Source: JAMLJG01 sp035327585
Lineage (GTDB): Bacteria > Verrucomicrobiota > Kiritimatiellia > CAIVKH01
Direction: 5' to 3'
NCBI GenBank assembly: GCA_035327585.1
Contig: DAOLDD010000006.1
Span: forward strand, 1 to 64,000
DNA: 64,000 nt
Part shown: positions 29,982-38,506 of the stretch, one piece after another
Layout of the letters: each line of letters begins with the position of its first letter
Numbering within the stretch: the first letter of the stretch is position 1
Made by a program: the position numbers and the translations under genes
The notes under the pieces: model-generated
What the model was told of the DNA's origin: nothing
The model's database searches: none
What the model saw: only the letters and a program-made list of their open reading frames with translations

Positions 29982-30289
29982 GTCGCCGCCCTGCGCGCGA
30001 GGCCGCACAACCAGACCAATCCTTGCGCGACAACGATGCCCGTGAACAGACCCAGCGCCGCGCCTGAAAGCTGGGCCGTGCCGCCGGGTCCCGCGAGTTG
30101 CGTGCCGGCCACCGCGCCGATCAACGGCAGGACAAACACCAGCAGCGCCGCGGCGGCCAGACGGCCGCCCACCGCGTCACCCGGTCCGCTCGGCGGCAGG
30201 ATGGCGTTCGCACCGCAGGAGCAGCAGGAACCGCCGCACCCCGCGCGCGGTGCGTCCGTCCGGCTGCCCGCTGACGACTGCGTGTGCAT
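29978..30289 (-). CDS. Small Cys-rich two-helix membrane protein
   Basis: The 103-residue protein has a Cys cluster near residues 18-26 (CGGSCCSCG) followed by two membrane helices (LAAAALLVFVLPLIGAVAG and LFTGIVVAQGLVWLCGLA). This layout resembles a shortened RseC/RnfH-region protein of the SoxR-reducing type, which is often found beside Rnf genes. The similarity is of architecture only. It overlaps rnfC by 4 nt, so it is translated together with it. The Cys cluster could hold an iron-sulfur centre or a redox thiol. Confidence 0.6.
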   Translation of the reverse strand: MHTQSSAGSRTDAPRAGCGGSCCSCGANAILPPSGPGDAVGGRLAAAALLVFVLPLIGAVAGTQLAGPGGTAQLSGAALGLFTGIVVAQGLVWLCGLARRAAT

Positions 30290-30310
30290 CCCGCATGGCC
30301 TCCCGCCGGA

Positions 30311-30499
30311 TTACTCCGCGGAAATGCAGGTGACCGGGCAATTCGCGATGCATTCCTGCACCACGTCTTCCTTGTCCGCCGGCACCGTCTCCGCGATCAC
30401 TTTCGCGATGTTGTCGTCGCCGAGCGCGAATACTTCCGGGCATGCGTCGCTGCACACGGCGCAGCCCGTGCAACTGCCTTCGTCAATTTTCACTTTCAT
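30311..30499 (-). CDS. Small [4Fe-4S] ferredoxin
   Basis: The 62-residue protein has one ferredoxin motif (CTGCAVCSDACPEVF) and a distal CPVTCIS. It fits a single-cluster [4Fe-4S] ferredoxin with an extra Cys pair. AGGAGG precedes the ATG. Placed between nifJ and the rnf genes it is the obvious electron carrier from pyruvate oxidation to Rnf and possibly to the second diaphorase. Confidence 0.9.
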   Translation of the reverse strand: MKVKIDEGSCTGCAVCSDACPEVFALGDDNIAKVIAETVPADKEDVVQECIANCPVTCISAE

Positions 30500-30519
30500 G
30501 GTGTTCTCCTCCTGGTGAA

Positions 30520-31536
30520 TTACGCGGTATCGCGCAATACGGCCTTGTAGCTCTCCAGCGTCTTGATGTAGTTCGCGCGTTCAAACGCGGACGGATCGGC
30601 GACATGCCGCTGGCTCATGCAGCCCTTCATCTGCTTGATCGAGTCAAATTCGTGCACTTCCATCCAGTTGCGCAGGTCCCACAGCAGGTTGCCGACATGC
30701 GCGACGCCGTACTGCAGCAGGGCCGACGTGGTCATCACCGCGTCCGCGCCCGCCATCACATATTTCACGATCTCAATCGCGCTGTGCACGCCCCGCGTCG
30801 CGCCCAGCGAGCACTTCACGCGCCCGTGCAGGATCGCGATCCAGAGCAGCGGCAGCCGGATCTCGTACGGCGTGCTCAGGTTCAGTTGCGGTTTGACCTC
30901 GCGCTCCTCGATGTCGAAATCGGGCTGGTAGAAGCGATTGAAGAGGACCAACGCGTCCGCCCCGGCCTTGTCCACCTGCCCCGCGAAATTCGCGAATGAG
31001 CTGAAAAACGGGCTCAGTTTGACCGCGACCGGCACCTTCACCGCCGCCTTCACCGCGGAGACGATGTCGATGTAGCGCTTTTCGACGTCCGACGCGGAAA
31101 GCGCGGGATCGGTCGGCGTCCAGTAGATGTTGAGCTCCAGCCCCTTCGCGCCGGCCTGCTCAATCTGCTTCGCGTAATTGATCCAGCCTTCGTTTGTGAT
31201 GCCGTTCAGGCTGCCGATCACCGGGATTTCACAGGCCGCCGCCGCCTTCTCAATCACCTGGAGGTAGCGGTCCGGCTTCACGCTGTAATCGTCCCGCTGC
31301 GGGAAGTAGGACAGCGATTCCGCGAAGCTGTCCGAACCCGCGTGCAGCGCGTAGTCCATCACCGCGGCTTCCTGGCGAAGCTGCTCCTCGAAGATCGAGA
31401 ACATGACGACGGCCGACACGCCGGCGTCCTCAAGGCGCTTGATTTTTTCCGGCGTCTCCGAGAGCGGCGAAGCCGAAGCCACGAGCGGGTTCTTCAACTC
31501 CAGCCCCATATACGTCGTGCGCAGGTCCATGTTCAT
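30520..31536 (-). CDS. Dihydroorotate dehydrogenase-like flavoprotein
   Basis: The 338-residue protein is an FMN-binding (beta/alpha)8 barrel of the dihydroorotate dehydrogenase family: YMGLELKNPLVASASPLS at the N-terminus, GLELNIYW, VPVAVKLSPFF and GADAVMTTSALLQYG. It is not clearly a PyrD: no pyrimidine genes adjoin, and several usual substrate residues are not evident. Homologues are commonly found next to pyruvate:ferredoxin oxidoreductase genes, as here, so a redox role with ferredoxin is more likely than pyrimidine synthesis. The substrate is unknown. Confidence 0.8.
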   Translation of the reverse strand: MNMDLRTTYMGLELKNPLVASASPLSETPEKIKRLEDAGVSAVVMFSIFEEQLRQEAAVMDYALHAGSDSFAESLSYFPQRDDYSVKPDRYLQVIEKAAAACEIPVIGSLNGITNEGWINYAKQIEQAGAKGLELNIYWTPTDPALSASDVEKRYIDIVSAVKAAVKVPVAVKLSPFFSSFANFAGQVDKAGADALVLFNRFYQPDFDIEEREVKPQLNLSTPYEIRLPLLWIAILHGRVKCSLGATRGVHSAIEIVKYVMAGADAVMTTSALLQYGVAHVGNLLWDLRNWMEVHEFDSIKQMKGCMSQRHVADPSAFERANYIKTLESYKAVLRDTA

Positions 31537-31550
31537 ATCCCTTTCAGCAA

Positions 31551-31664
31551 TTCACCGCAGAGGCGCAGAGGTCGCCGAGATTTCCAACGTCTGTAATTTC
31601 GTTTTTTCGGACTTCCAACGTCTGTAAATCCATTTTCTCCGCGCCCTCAGCGACTCCGCGGTGA
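31551..31664. repeat. Inverted-arm element enclosing two 31-bp repeats
   Basis: Arms TTCACCGCAGAGGCGCAGAG (31551-31570, continuing to 31579) and CTCCGCGCCCTCAGCGACTC (31637-31656, continuing to 31664) are approximate inverse complements. Between them TTCCAACGTCTGTAA occurs at 31582-31596 and 31613-31627, exactly 31 bp apart. The same pair, with the same spacing, occurs at 43502-43547 and 58256-58301. The element fills the spacer between nifJ and the dihydroorotate dehydrogenase-like gene. Confidence 0.8.
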
Positions 31665-31667
31665 TCA

Positions 31668-34600
31668 TCATCCCGCTGTTCTCGCCGCCAGGTCCGCGTG
31701 CGATTTCCAGCGGGCGTTTACGTCTTCCTGAGCGAGTTTGAGCAGGCGCGCGGCCTCCTCGGGCTCGCTGTGGCTCAGCATCCGGTAGCGGACTTCGTTG
31801 TACGCGTAATCCTTGAACGGGACCGTGGGCGCCTTCGAGTCGAGTTGGAAGGCCGACTGGCCCTGGGCCGTGAGTTCCGGGTTGTAGCGGTAGAGCGGCC
31901 AGTGCCCGCAGTCCACGGCGAGTTTCTGCTGCTTGAAGCCGAGCGCGATGTCGATGCCGTGCGCGATGCAGTGGCTGTAGGCGATGACGAGCGACGGCCC
32001 GTCGTAGGCTTCGGCCTCCGCCAGCGCGCGCAGCGTCTGCCGCGGATTCGCGCCCATCGCGACGCGGGCGACGTAGACGTTCCCGTAGGAGATCGCGAGC
32101 AGGCCGAGATCCTTCTTGCTGGTCTTCTTCCCGCCCGCCGCGAACTTCGCGACCGCGCCGCGCGGGGTGGATTTCGACATCTGGCCGCCGGTGTTGGAAT
32201 ACACCTCGGTGTCGAGCACGAGGATGTTCACGTCGCGGCCGGAGGCGAGCACGTGGTCGAGGCCGCCGTAGCCGATGTCGTACGCCCAGCCATCGCCGCC
32301 CATGATCCAGACGCTGCGGCGCACGAGCTGGTCGACGATCGGGAGCAGGCGTTTTGCCTCGGGCCGGTCCATCGTCGCGAGTTTCTTCTTCAGCGCCTCG
32401 ACGCGCATGCGCTGCGCGTAGTGGTCCTCGCGCGTGCGCTGCGGGGCGTTCAGGATGTCCTGCACCGGCGTGTCGCCCAGCGCGCCGCCGAGTTGCGCGA
32501 GCAGCTCGCGTGCGTACTCCGCGTGCTTGTCGATCGTGAGCCGGTAGCCGAACCCGAACTCCGCGTTGTCTTCAAAGAGCGAATTCGACCAGGCCGGGCC
32601 GCGTCCGTTCGCGTCCACGGTCCACGGCGTGGTCGGCAGGTTGCCGCCGTAAATCGACGAACAACCGGTGGCATTCGCCACGAGCATGCGGTCCCCGAAC
32701 ATCTGGCTGACGATCTTGACGTAAGGCGTTTCGCCGCACCCGGTGCAGGCGCCGGAGAATTCGAACAGCGGGTCGAGGAACTGGAGGTCCTTCGCCATCG
32801 TCAGGTCGACTTTCGCAGGCACGCCGTTCTTCATCGTGTCGAAATACGCCGCGTTCGCGCGTTCCGCCTCCAGGATCGGCGCCTTGTCCTGCATGTTGAT
32901 CGCCTTGACGCCGGCCTGCTCCTTGCTCTTCGCGGGGCAGACGCTGACGCAGAGCGTGCAGCCGGTGCAGTCTTCGACGAAGACCTGGAGCGTGTAGCGG
33001 GTGCCGGGCGCGACGTCCTTGCCGCGCAGGGGCACGGACTTGAAGCTCGCCGGCGCGCCGACGGCGTCGGCTTCGTTGAAAATCTTCGAGCGGATGCAAC
33101 TGTGCGGGCAGACGAGACCGCACATGCCGCATTGGGTGCAGATGTCCGGGACCCAGACGGGCACGTCCTGGGAAATGTTGCGTTTTTCCCACTTCGTGGT
33201 GCCGGTCGGGTAGGTGCCGTCCACCGGCAGCGCGCTGACGGGCAGCTCGTCGCCGAGCCCGGCCATCATGACGGAGGTTACGTCCTGCACGAAGCGGGGC
33301 GCCTCGCTGGAGACGACGGGGGGCAGCGCGACACCGCCGGTCGCGGCCGCGGGGACCTTCACCTCGTGGAGATGCGCCAGCGTCTGGTCCACCGCCTCGT
33401 TGTTTTTCCGTACGACATCCTCGCCCTTGCGCCCGTAGGTCTTCTTGATGGCCTTCTTGATCTGCGCGATGGCTTCTTCGCGTGGCAACACGCCGGAAAT
33501 CGCGAAGAAGCAGGTCTGCATGATCGTGTTGATGCGGGTGCCCATGCCGGTTTCACGCGCGACGGTGTAGGCGTCGATCACGTAGAACTTCATCTTCTTG
33601 TCGCAAATCTGCTTCTGCGCCCGGGCGGGGATGCGCGCCCAGACTTCGTCGGCGCTGAACGGGCTGTTCAGCAGGAACACGCAACCCGGCGCGGCGTTTT
33701 TCAACACGTCCGTCTTCTCGAGGAAGTTGAACTGGTGGCAGCCGATGAAGTTCGCGGATTGGATGAGGTAGGTGGAGCGAATCGGGTTCGGGCCGAAGCG
33801 CAGGTGCGAGACGGTCTGCGAGCCGGACTTCTTCGAGTCGTAAACGAAATAGCCCTGCGCGTGGAAATCCGTTTCCTCGCCGATGATCTTGATGGAGTTC
33901 TTGTTCGCGCCGACCGTGCCGTCCGCGCCGAGTCCGTAGAACATCGCGCGCACGACGTTGTCGGGCTCGATGATGAAGTTCGGGTCGAACGCGAGGCTCG
34001 TGTGGGCGACGTCGTCGTTGATGCCGACGGTGAAGTGGTTCTTCGGCTTGTCCTTCTTCAGTTCGTCGAACACCGCCTTGACCATCGCGGGGGTGAATTC
34101 CTTCGAGGAGAGCCCGTAGCGGCCGCCGATCACGCGCGGCATCGCCGGCATGGGCAGCAAGCCTTCGGTCATCCCCTCGGCCAACGCCGTCAACACATCC
34201 TGGTAAAGCGGCTCGCCCGCGCCGCCCGGCTCTTTCGTGCGGTCGAGTACGGCGATCGATTTAGTCGTCTTGGGCAGGGCGGCCAGGAAATGTTTGATCG
34301 AGAAGGGGCGGAAGAGGCGGACCCGGATGTAGCCGATCTTTTCGCCCTTCTTAACAAGGTGATCGACCGTCTCGTGGGTGGTCTCCGCGCCGGAGCCCAT
34401 GAGGATGACCACGCGGTCCGCGTCCGGGGCGCCGTGGTATTCGAAGAGGCCGTAGGAGCGTCCGATGAGGTCGGCGAACTTCCGCATCGTTTTTTCGACG
34501 ATCCCCGGCGTGGCGGCGTAGAAGGGGTTGACGGTTTCGCGGCCCTGGAAATAGACATCCGGATTCTGGGCCGTGCCGCGCATGACCGGCGCTTCCGGGT

Positions 34601-35225
34601 TCAGCGCGCGTTTCCGGTGGGCGAGGACGAGGTCGTCGTCGATCATCGCCCGGATCTGCTCGTCGGAGAGCAGGGTGACCTTGTTGACTTCGTGCGAGGT
34701 GCGGAACCCGTCGAAGAAGTGGATGAACGGGACCCGCGACTCGAGGGAAGCCGCCTGCGCAATGAGCGCCATGTCCATGCACTCCTGCACGGAGCAGGCG
34801 CAAATCATGGCGTAACCCGTTGCGCGGACGGACATTACGTCCTGGTGATCGCCGAAGATCGAGAGCCCCTGGGTGGCCAGTGCGCGGGCGGACACGTGGA
34901 AGACCGTAGGGGTGAGTTCCCCCGCGATTTTGTACATGTTGGGGATCATCAGCAGGAGGCCCTGCGAGGCGGTGAACGTGGTGGCGAGCGAGCCGGTCTG
35001 GAGGGCGCCGTGTACCGCGCCGGCCGCGCCGCCTTCGCTCTGCATTTCGACGACGAGCGGGATGGTGCCCCAGAGGTTCTTGCGGCGTTCGCTGGCCCAT
35101 TGGTCGGCCAGCTCGCCCATGTTCGAGGACGGCGTGATGGGATAGATCGCGCACACTTCCGCGGTGGCATAGGCGGAATGTGTGGTGGATTCGTTGCCGT
35201 CAATAATCGCGATCTGCTTCTTCAT
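31668..35225 (-). CDS. nifJ: Pyruvate:ferredoxin (flavodoxin) oxidoreductase
   Basis: This single-chain enzyme converts pyruvate and CoA to acetyl-CoA and CO2 and reduces ferredoxin. The 1185-residue product has the usual length and order: domain I (AEVCAIYPITPSSNMGELADQW), domain II, the CoA region, a two-cluster ferredoxin domain (CTQCGMCGLVCPHSC; CTGCTLCVSVCPAKS), the proximal cluster (GACTGCGETPYVK) and the thiamine diphosphate site (GGDGWAYDIGYGG..NTEVYSNTGGQ-type). GGAGG precedes the ATG. It is the first gene of the minus-strand redox cluster and lies next to a ferredoxin and Rnf, its expected electron route. Confidence 0.96.
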   Translation of the reverse strand: MKKQIAIIDGNESTTHSAYATAEVCAIYPITPSSNMGELADQWASERRKNLWGTIPLVVEMQSEGGAAGAVHGALQTGSLATTFTASQGLLLMIPNMYKIAGELTPTVFHVSARALATQGLSIFGDHQDVMSVRATGYAMICACSVQECMDMALIAQAASLESRVPFIHFFDGFRTSHEVNKVTLLSDEQIRAMIDDDLVLAHRKRALNPEAPVMRGTAQNPDVYFQGRETVNPFYAATPGIVEKTMRKFADLIGRSYGLFEYHGAPDADRVVILMGSGAETTHETVDHLVKKGEKIGYIRVRLFRPFSIKHFLAALPKTTKSIAVLDRTKEPGGAGEPLYQDVLTALAEGMTEGLLPMPAMPRVIGGRYGLSSKEFTPAMVKAVFDELKKDKPKNHFTVGINDDVAHTSLAFDPNFIIEPDNVVRAMFYGLGADGTVGANKNSIKIIGEETDFHAQGYFVYDSKKSGSQTVSHLRFGPNPIRSTYLIQSANFIGCHQFNFLEKTDVLKNAAPGCVFLLNSPFSADEVWARIPARAQKQICDKKMKFYVIDAYTVARETGMGTRINTIMQTCFFAISGVLPREEAIAQIKKAIKKTYGRKGEDVVRKNNEAVDQTLAHLHEVKVPAAATGGVALPPVVSSEAPRFVQDVTSVMMAGLGDELPVSALPVDGTYPTGTTKWEKRNISQDVPVWVPDICTQCGMCGLVCPHSCIRSKIFNEADAVGAPASFKSVPLRGKDVAPGTRYTLQVFVEDCTGCTLCVSVCPAKSKEQAGVKAINMQDKAPILEAERANAAYFDTMKNGVPAKVDLTMAKDLQFLDPLFEFSGACTGCGETPYVKIVSQMFGDRMLVANATGCSSIYGGNLPTTPWTVDANGRGPAWSNSLFEDNAEFGFGYRLTIDKHAEYARELLAQLGGALGDTPVQDILNAPQRTREDHYAQRMRVEALKKKLATMDRPEAKRLLPIVDQLVRRSVWIMGGDGWAYDIGYGGLDHVLASGRDVNILVLDTEVYSNTGGQMSKSTPRGAVAKFAAGGKKTSKKDLGLLAISYGNVYVARVAMGANPRQTLRALAEAEAYDGPSLVIAYSHCIAHGIDIALGFKQQKLAVDCGHWPLYRYNPELTAQGQSAFQLDSKAPTVPFKDYAYNEVRYRMLSHSEPEEAARLLKLAQEDVNARWKSHADLAARTAG

Positions 35226-35608
35226 CAGGTCCGTCCTCCGACGCGGGCGGTATGGCCCGCGGTTATTTCCCTGAAAAAATGGTGCCGGCGCTGCGCGCCT
35301 AGGAGGAGTGCCTGGGGGGGGCGGCGAGGATCTCGCCGCTTGAAGACGCGCCTACGCCGGCACCAAATTCTATAAATTATTCCGATATAAGATTTCGCTG
35401 GCGGCACTCCCTGCCGCGAACTCCTCCGGGGTTCAGGCCTCAGCGGCTCCTCCGCCGCTTTCGTGAAGGAGAGACTAGGAGGGACGCGGCGCGAGCGCTA
35501 TCGGGTGCGATCCCGATTCGGCCATCGGGGAAGGCCCGATACCCAAGGAGCATCGCACGCGGTACGATGAGAGTGGAGCAGAGGCGACAACCCAAGGGAG
35601 GAACGATC
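35226..35608. other. Divergent intergenic region nifJ / helical protein
   Basis: No gene is supported. An AT-rich island at about 35366-35396 (ATTCTATAAATTATTCCGAT) stands out against the GC-rich surroundings and is the likeliest promoter zone for nifJ, about 150 nt upstream of its start. I cannot fix -35 and -10 boxes with confidence. Confidence 0.4.
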
Positions 35609-36058
35609 ATGGCGGAAAATGTGAACCAGATCATCGATCGCATCCGCGCGCTGCACGACAAGCTGGCGGTGCGATTTGAGCGGGTCGAAACAGCCGCCAA
35701 TCAAGGGCGGTTGCGCATGGTGCTCGACTATATCGCGCGCCATGAACGGCACTTGAATGAAGCCTTGGCGGCCTATCAGGGCAGCGCGTCCCGCGCCGTG
35801 CTGGACACGTGGTTCAAGAACACGCCGGGCCGGCCCCTGGAGGAATGCCTGGAGAAGGCGCGTCTCGACCAGGCCGACACGAGCGCCGTATTGCGCTCGG
35901 TGCTGGAGATGGACCGCTGCCTCGTCGATTCCTTCCGGAAGATCGCCGAGAGCGCGGTGGCCGAGGAGGTGCGCGAATTCTTCCAGCAACTCGTCGGCAT
36001 GGAGGAGCGCGAGGAGCATCGTCTGATCCGCGACGCCATCGAGATGGAGGATCTGTAG
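35609..36058 (+). CDS. Helical protein, possibly ferritin-like
   Basis: The ATG at 35609 has GGGAGG 7 nt upstream; the frame extends further 5' without such a site. The 149-residue product is almost entirely amphipathic helix (VNQIIDRIRALHDKLAVRFE; RLRMVLDYIARHERHLNEAL; EFFQQLVGMEEREEHRLIRD). Acidic residues and His at the ends of the second and last helices recall four-helix ferritin-like bundles, but the exact ExxH pattern is incomplete. I cannot name a family. It lies divergent to nifJ and upstream of the BrkB-cNMP gene, which has its own promoter. Confidence 0.6.
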   Translation: MAENVNQIIDRIRALHDKLAVRFERVETAANQGRLRMVLDYIARHERHLNEALAAYQGSASRAVLDTWFKNTPGRPLEECLEKARLDQADTSAVLRSVLEMDRCLVDSFRKIAESAVAEEVREFFQQLVGMEEREEHRLIRDAIEMEDL

Positions 36059-36070
36059 GCGGCGTCCGCA

Positions 36071-36099
36071 TTGAATCCGTGGCATTCGCGCGGTAGGCT
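36071..36099 (+). promoter_or_regulatory. Promoter with -10 box adjoining the BrkB gene start
   Basis: TTGAAT (36071-36076), 17 nt, TAGGCT (36094-36099), then 6 nt to the ATG at 36106. A transcript from this promoter would begin at or next to the start codon. No ribosome binding site is present. Confidence 0.55.
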
Positions 36100-36105
36100 G
36101 CGGGC

Positions 36106-37338
36106 ATGAGTCAGGTCAAGCAGGCGCAGATGACCGCCGGCGCGGTGGTGTTGCTGGTGGTGCGCGAGTCGATCCGGTCGTTTTCGCGGAACCGGAACCT
36201 GGAGTCCGCCGCGACGCTGGCGTATTACGGTTTCCTCTCGCTGATGCCGCTGCTGCTCCTGCTGATTTTCCTGCTGGGGTGGATCGCGGAATCATCGGAC
36301 ACCGCGCTGGCCGCGATCCAGGGGCTGCTGGCCGACCTGTTCCCGGCGTTCGACGAGCGGCTGCTGGCGGAGCTGGGCACGCTCGCGCACCAGCGCGTCT
36401 GGGGGGTGGTGGGGTTCGCGGTGCTGCTCTGGTCCATGACGCCGTTCGCGGGCGCCGCGCGGCACACGATCGTCCACATCTTCAAAGGCGAACACCGCCC
36501 GGCCTTCCTGCGCGAGAAGTCGGTGGACCTGGCCGTCGTGCTCGCGCTGCTGCTGTTGTTCATCCTGCTCACCGCGGGGCGGCTCGTCGCGCCCTCCTTG
36601 CAGGAGGAGCTGGCGTGGGTGGCGCGTGCCGCGCGCGCGGCGGTGGGTTTGGCGGTGGCGATGGGCATGGTCAGCGTATTCTACAAGGTGTTCGCGCCGG
36701 TGAAGCTCCAGTGGCGCGAGGCCGCGGTGGGGGCGCTGGTTGCGGTATTCCTGCTGGGCCTGATCCGTCCGCTGTTCGGCCTCCTGCTGCAGTACAATCC
36801 GAATTTCGGTTATGCGTTTGGCTCGGTGAAGGCGATTTTCCTGCTGATCGTTTGGGTGTACTACACGTTTGCGGTGCTTCTGTTCGGTGCGGAACTCGCC
36901 GCGAATACGCGCCGACGCGAGGCGCTGGTACTTCGGGGCTTCCTGGCGGGGGACCGTCCCGTTGGGCGGACCAGCCAGCGCCTTGTCGAGCGGTTTGTCC
37001 GGCGGTTTGACCGGGGGAGCGTGTTGTTTCGTGAGGGCGACGCGGGGGACGAGATGTACTTCATCCGCTCCGGCGCGGTGCGCCTGACCCGGGGCCCGGT
37101 GGAGCTTCGCGTGATGCGGGAGGGCGACTATTTCGGCGAAATGTCGATGTTGCTTGGCGCGCCGCGCACCGCGACGGCGGAGGTTACCGAGTCGGATACG
37201 GAACTGGTCGCGATTGCCGAACACAACCTCGAGACGATCCTGCTGGAGAACCCCGGCGTGGTGCGCCGGTTGCTCGTCGACATGGCGGCGCGGTTGCAGG
37301 CGATGAATGAGCGGATCGACGCGGCCGGACGGAAGTGA
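36106..37338 (+). CDS. YihY/BrkB membrane protein fused to a cNMP-binding domain
   Basis: Residues about 1-270 form a YihY/BrkB-type membrane protein: SAATLAYYGFLSLMPLLLLL, a central KLQWREAAVGALVAVFLL, and about six helices ending in IVWVYYTFAVLLFGAELAAN. Residues about 290-400 form a cyclic-nucleotide-binding beta-roll (FDRGSVLFREGDAGDEMYFIRSGAVRL; GDYFGEMSMLLGAPRTATAEV) with a good phosphate-binding cassette (FGEMSMLLGAPRTA). There is no HTH. BrkB-family proteins are of uncertain role; the fused sensor suggests ligand control of the membrane part. A promoter lies directly before the start codon. Confidence 0.85.
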   Translation: MSQVKQAQMTAGAVVLLVVRESIRSFSRNRNLESAATLAYYGFLSLMPLLLLLIFLLGWIAESSDTALAAIQGLLADLFPAFDERLLAELGTLAHQRVWGVVGFAVLLWSMTPFAGAARHTIVHIFKGEHRPAFLREKSVDLAVVLALLLLFILLTAGRLVAPSLQEELAWVARAARAAVGLAVAMGMVSVFYKVFAPVKLQWREAAVGALVAVFLLGLIRPLFGLLLQYNPNFGYAFGSVKAIFLLIVWVYYTFAVLLFGAELAANTRRREALVLRGFLAGDRPVGRTSQRLVERFVRRFDRGSVLFREGDAGDEMYFIRSGAVRLTRGPVELRVMREGDYFGEMSMLLGAPRTATAEVTESDTELVAIAEHNLETILLENPGVVRRLLVDMAARLQAMNERIDAAGRK

Positions 37339-37344
37339 CGACCG

Positions 37345-37974
37345 CTACTCCGCCTTCACCTTGCTGAACATGCCCTCGAACGTGATCGGCTCGTCGCGGC
37401 CCAGGTATTCCCACCCGGTCAAAAATCCATTTTGCGCGCCGATATCCCGGGCGCGCTTGAACGTCTCGAAGGAATCGTCCCGCACCAGATAGACGAGGTA
37501 GTGCTGGTTCGTGCTGAGGTTGCCGATGATGCGCCCGAACGGACCCTCGTCCTCGTCCGACGGCGGCTCGATCCCGGCGATGTCCGGGCGCGGCACGAGG
37601 GCGATCACGCCCATCATCATGAAACTGTTGTCGAGCCGGTAGAAGCGGTTGCCAATATCGGCGGACATGGCCGCCTCCATCGCGCCATCCTCGCCGCTCA
37701 GCGCGCGGGCCCGGATGTCGCGGGACGCGGTTCGCATCGCCTCCGCGATTTCGACCTTGTCGATGAAGAACAACTGGTTGTTCCGGCACTCCACATACAC
37801 CGGCTGATTGGTGGTCGCGAGCGCGAGCGGGGTGGGACGCACCTTGGGCGTGCGCAGCGCGAGGTCGATGACGATGACCATGACCATGAATAGCGCGACG
37901 ATCGACACCGTGATGATGTCGCAGAACGACGTCACGTTCAGTTCAGGATTGTTTTTTGGAGGGCGTTTGGCCAT
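37345..37974 (-). CDS. ExbD/TolR-like protein 1
   Basis: The 209-residue protein has one N-terminal membrane helix (DIITVSIVALFMVMVIVID) preceded by a short cytoplasmic Asn/Thr-Ser segment with an Asp at the helix entrance, like the proton-channel Asp of ExbD. The remainder is a periplasmic domain of about 150 residues. The helix sequence NVTSFCDIITVSI matches the ExbD 'P/T-x-x-D' layout. It is the last gene of the three-gene ExbB-ExbD-ExbD operon, 4 nt after ExbD 2. Confidence 0.75.
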   Translation of the reverse strand: MAKRPPKNNPELNVTSFCDIITVSIVALFMVMVIVIDLALRTPKVRPTPLALATTNQPVYVECRNNQLFFIDKVEIAEAMRTASRDIRARALSGEDGAMEAAMSADIGNRFYRLDNSFMMMGVIALVPRPDIAGIEPPSDEDEGPFGRIIGNLSTNQHYLVYLVRDDSFETFKRARDIGAQNGFLTGWEYLGRDEPITFEGMFSKVKAE

Positions 37975-37978
37975 CGCG

Positions 37979-38482
37979 TCAATATTCCGGGATCGTGATG
38001 TTCAATTCCTTCATTTCCGCTTTCCAGTCCAGAACCGCTTTGGCATCCAGGACATCCGCGCCCGCCACGATGCCCCGGCGGATAAGTTCCTTCCGGAGGT
38101 GCCGATAGACGGCGAGTGAGCCGGGGCGTGCGAGCAGGACGATATAGTCCTGCCCATTGCTGGCCTCGACGCGGGCCATGACGCGTTCGATCGCGTTGCC
38201 CGGCTGGCGCAAGTCGTCGATCGTCACCGTGATATCGCCGGGAATCACCGTTGCGCCGTCGTAGCGGCAGTCGATATAGATCGGCTTTTGTTCGACCTTC
38301 TGTTTGCGCTGGAGAACTTTGAACAGCTTTTCGAACGACAGCACGTTCAACTGCTTCGGATTCTGGATGATCGGCATGATCATCACGATGAGCACGAGGC
38401 AGATAAGGCTCATCATGATGACGAGCGAGTCGAGAAAGGGGGTCATCTCGATCTTCTGCTCTCGTCTGGGTGGCCGCCGCAT
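37979..38482 (-). CDS. ExbD/TolR-like protein 2
   Basis: The 167-residue protein has the ExbD start (KIEMTPFLDSLVIMMSLICLVLIV) with the conserved channel Asp at the cytoplasmic end of its single membrane helix. The periplasmic part ends with VYRHLRKELIRRGI, like the ExbD/TolR C-terminal fold. It lies 24 nt after the ExbB-like gene and 4 nt before ExbD 1. Confidence 0.82.
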   Translation of the reverse strand: MRRPPRREQKIEMTPFLDSLVIMMSLICLVLIVMIMPIIQNPKQLNVLSFEKLFKVLQRKQKVEQKPIYIDCRYDGATVIPGDITVTIDDLRQPGNAIERVMARVEASNGQDYIVLLARPGSLAVYRHLRKELIRRGIVAGADVLDAKAVLDWKAEMKELNITIPEY

Positions 38483-38506
38483 GGCGAATGCTTCCGCTCC
38501 GGAGGG

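Noticed and set aside
27726..30518. Plus-strand open frame across rnfC and rnfD (about 930 codons)
   Set aside because: It covers several real minus-strand genes and their spacer and has shadow composition.
30520..31536. pyrD as a pyrimidine synthesis gene
   Set aside because: The barrel belongs to the dihydroorotate dehydrogenase family, but the gene stands among ferredoxin-linked redox genes and lacks clear PyrD substrate residues, so I did not assign the symbol.
31582..31627. CRISPR array
   Set aside because: Only two repeat units occur at each place, the intervals are short, T-rich and similar to one another, and no cas gene is near.
31698..35375. Long open frame opposite nifJ (about 1225 codons)
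   Set aside because: The minus strand encodes full-length pyruvate:ferredoxin oxidoreductase with all motifs. The antisense frame has only low-complexity composition.
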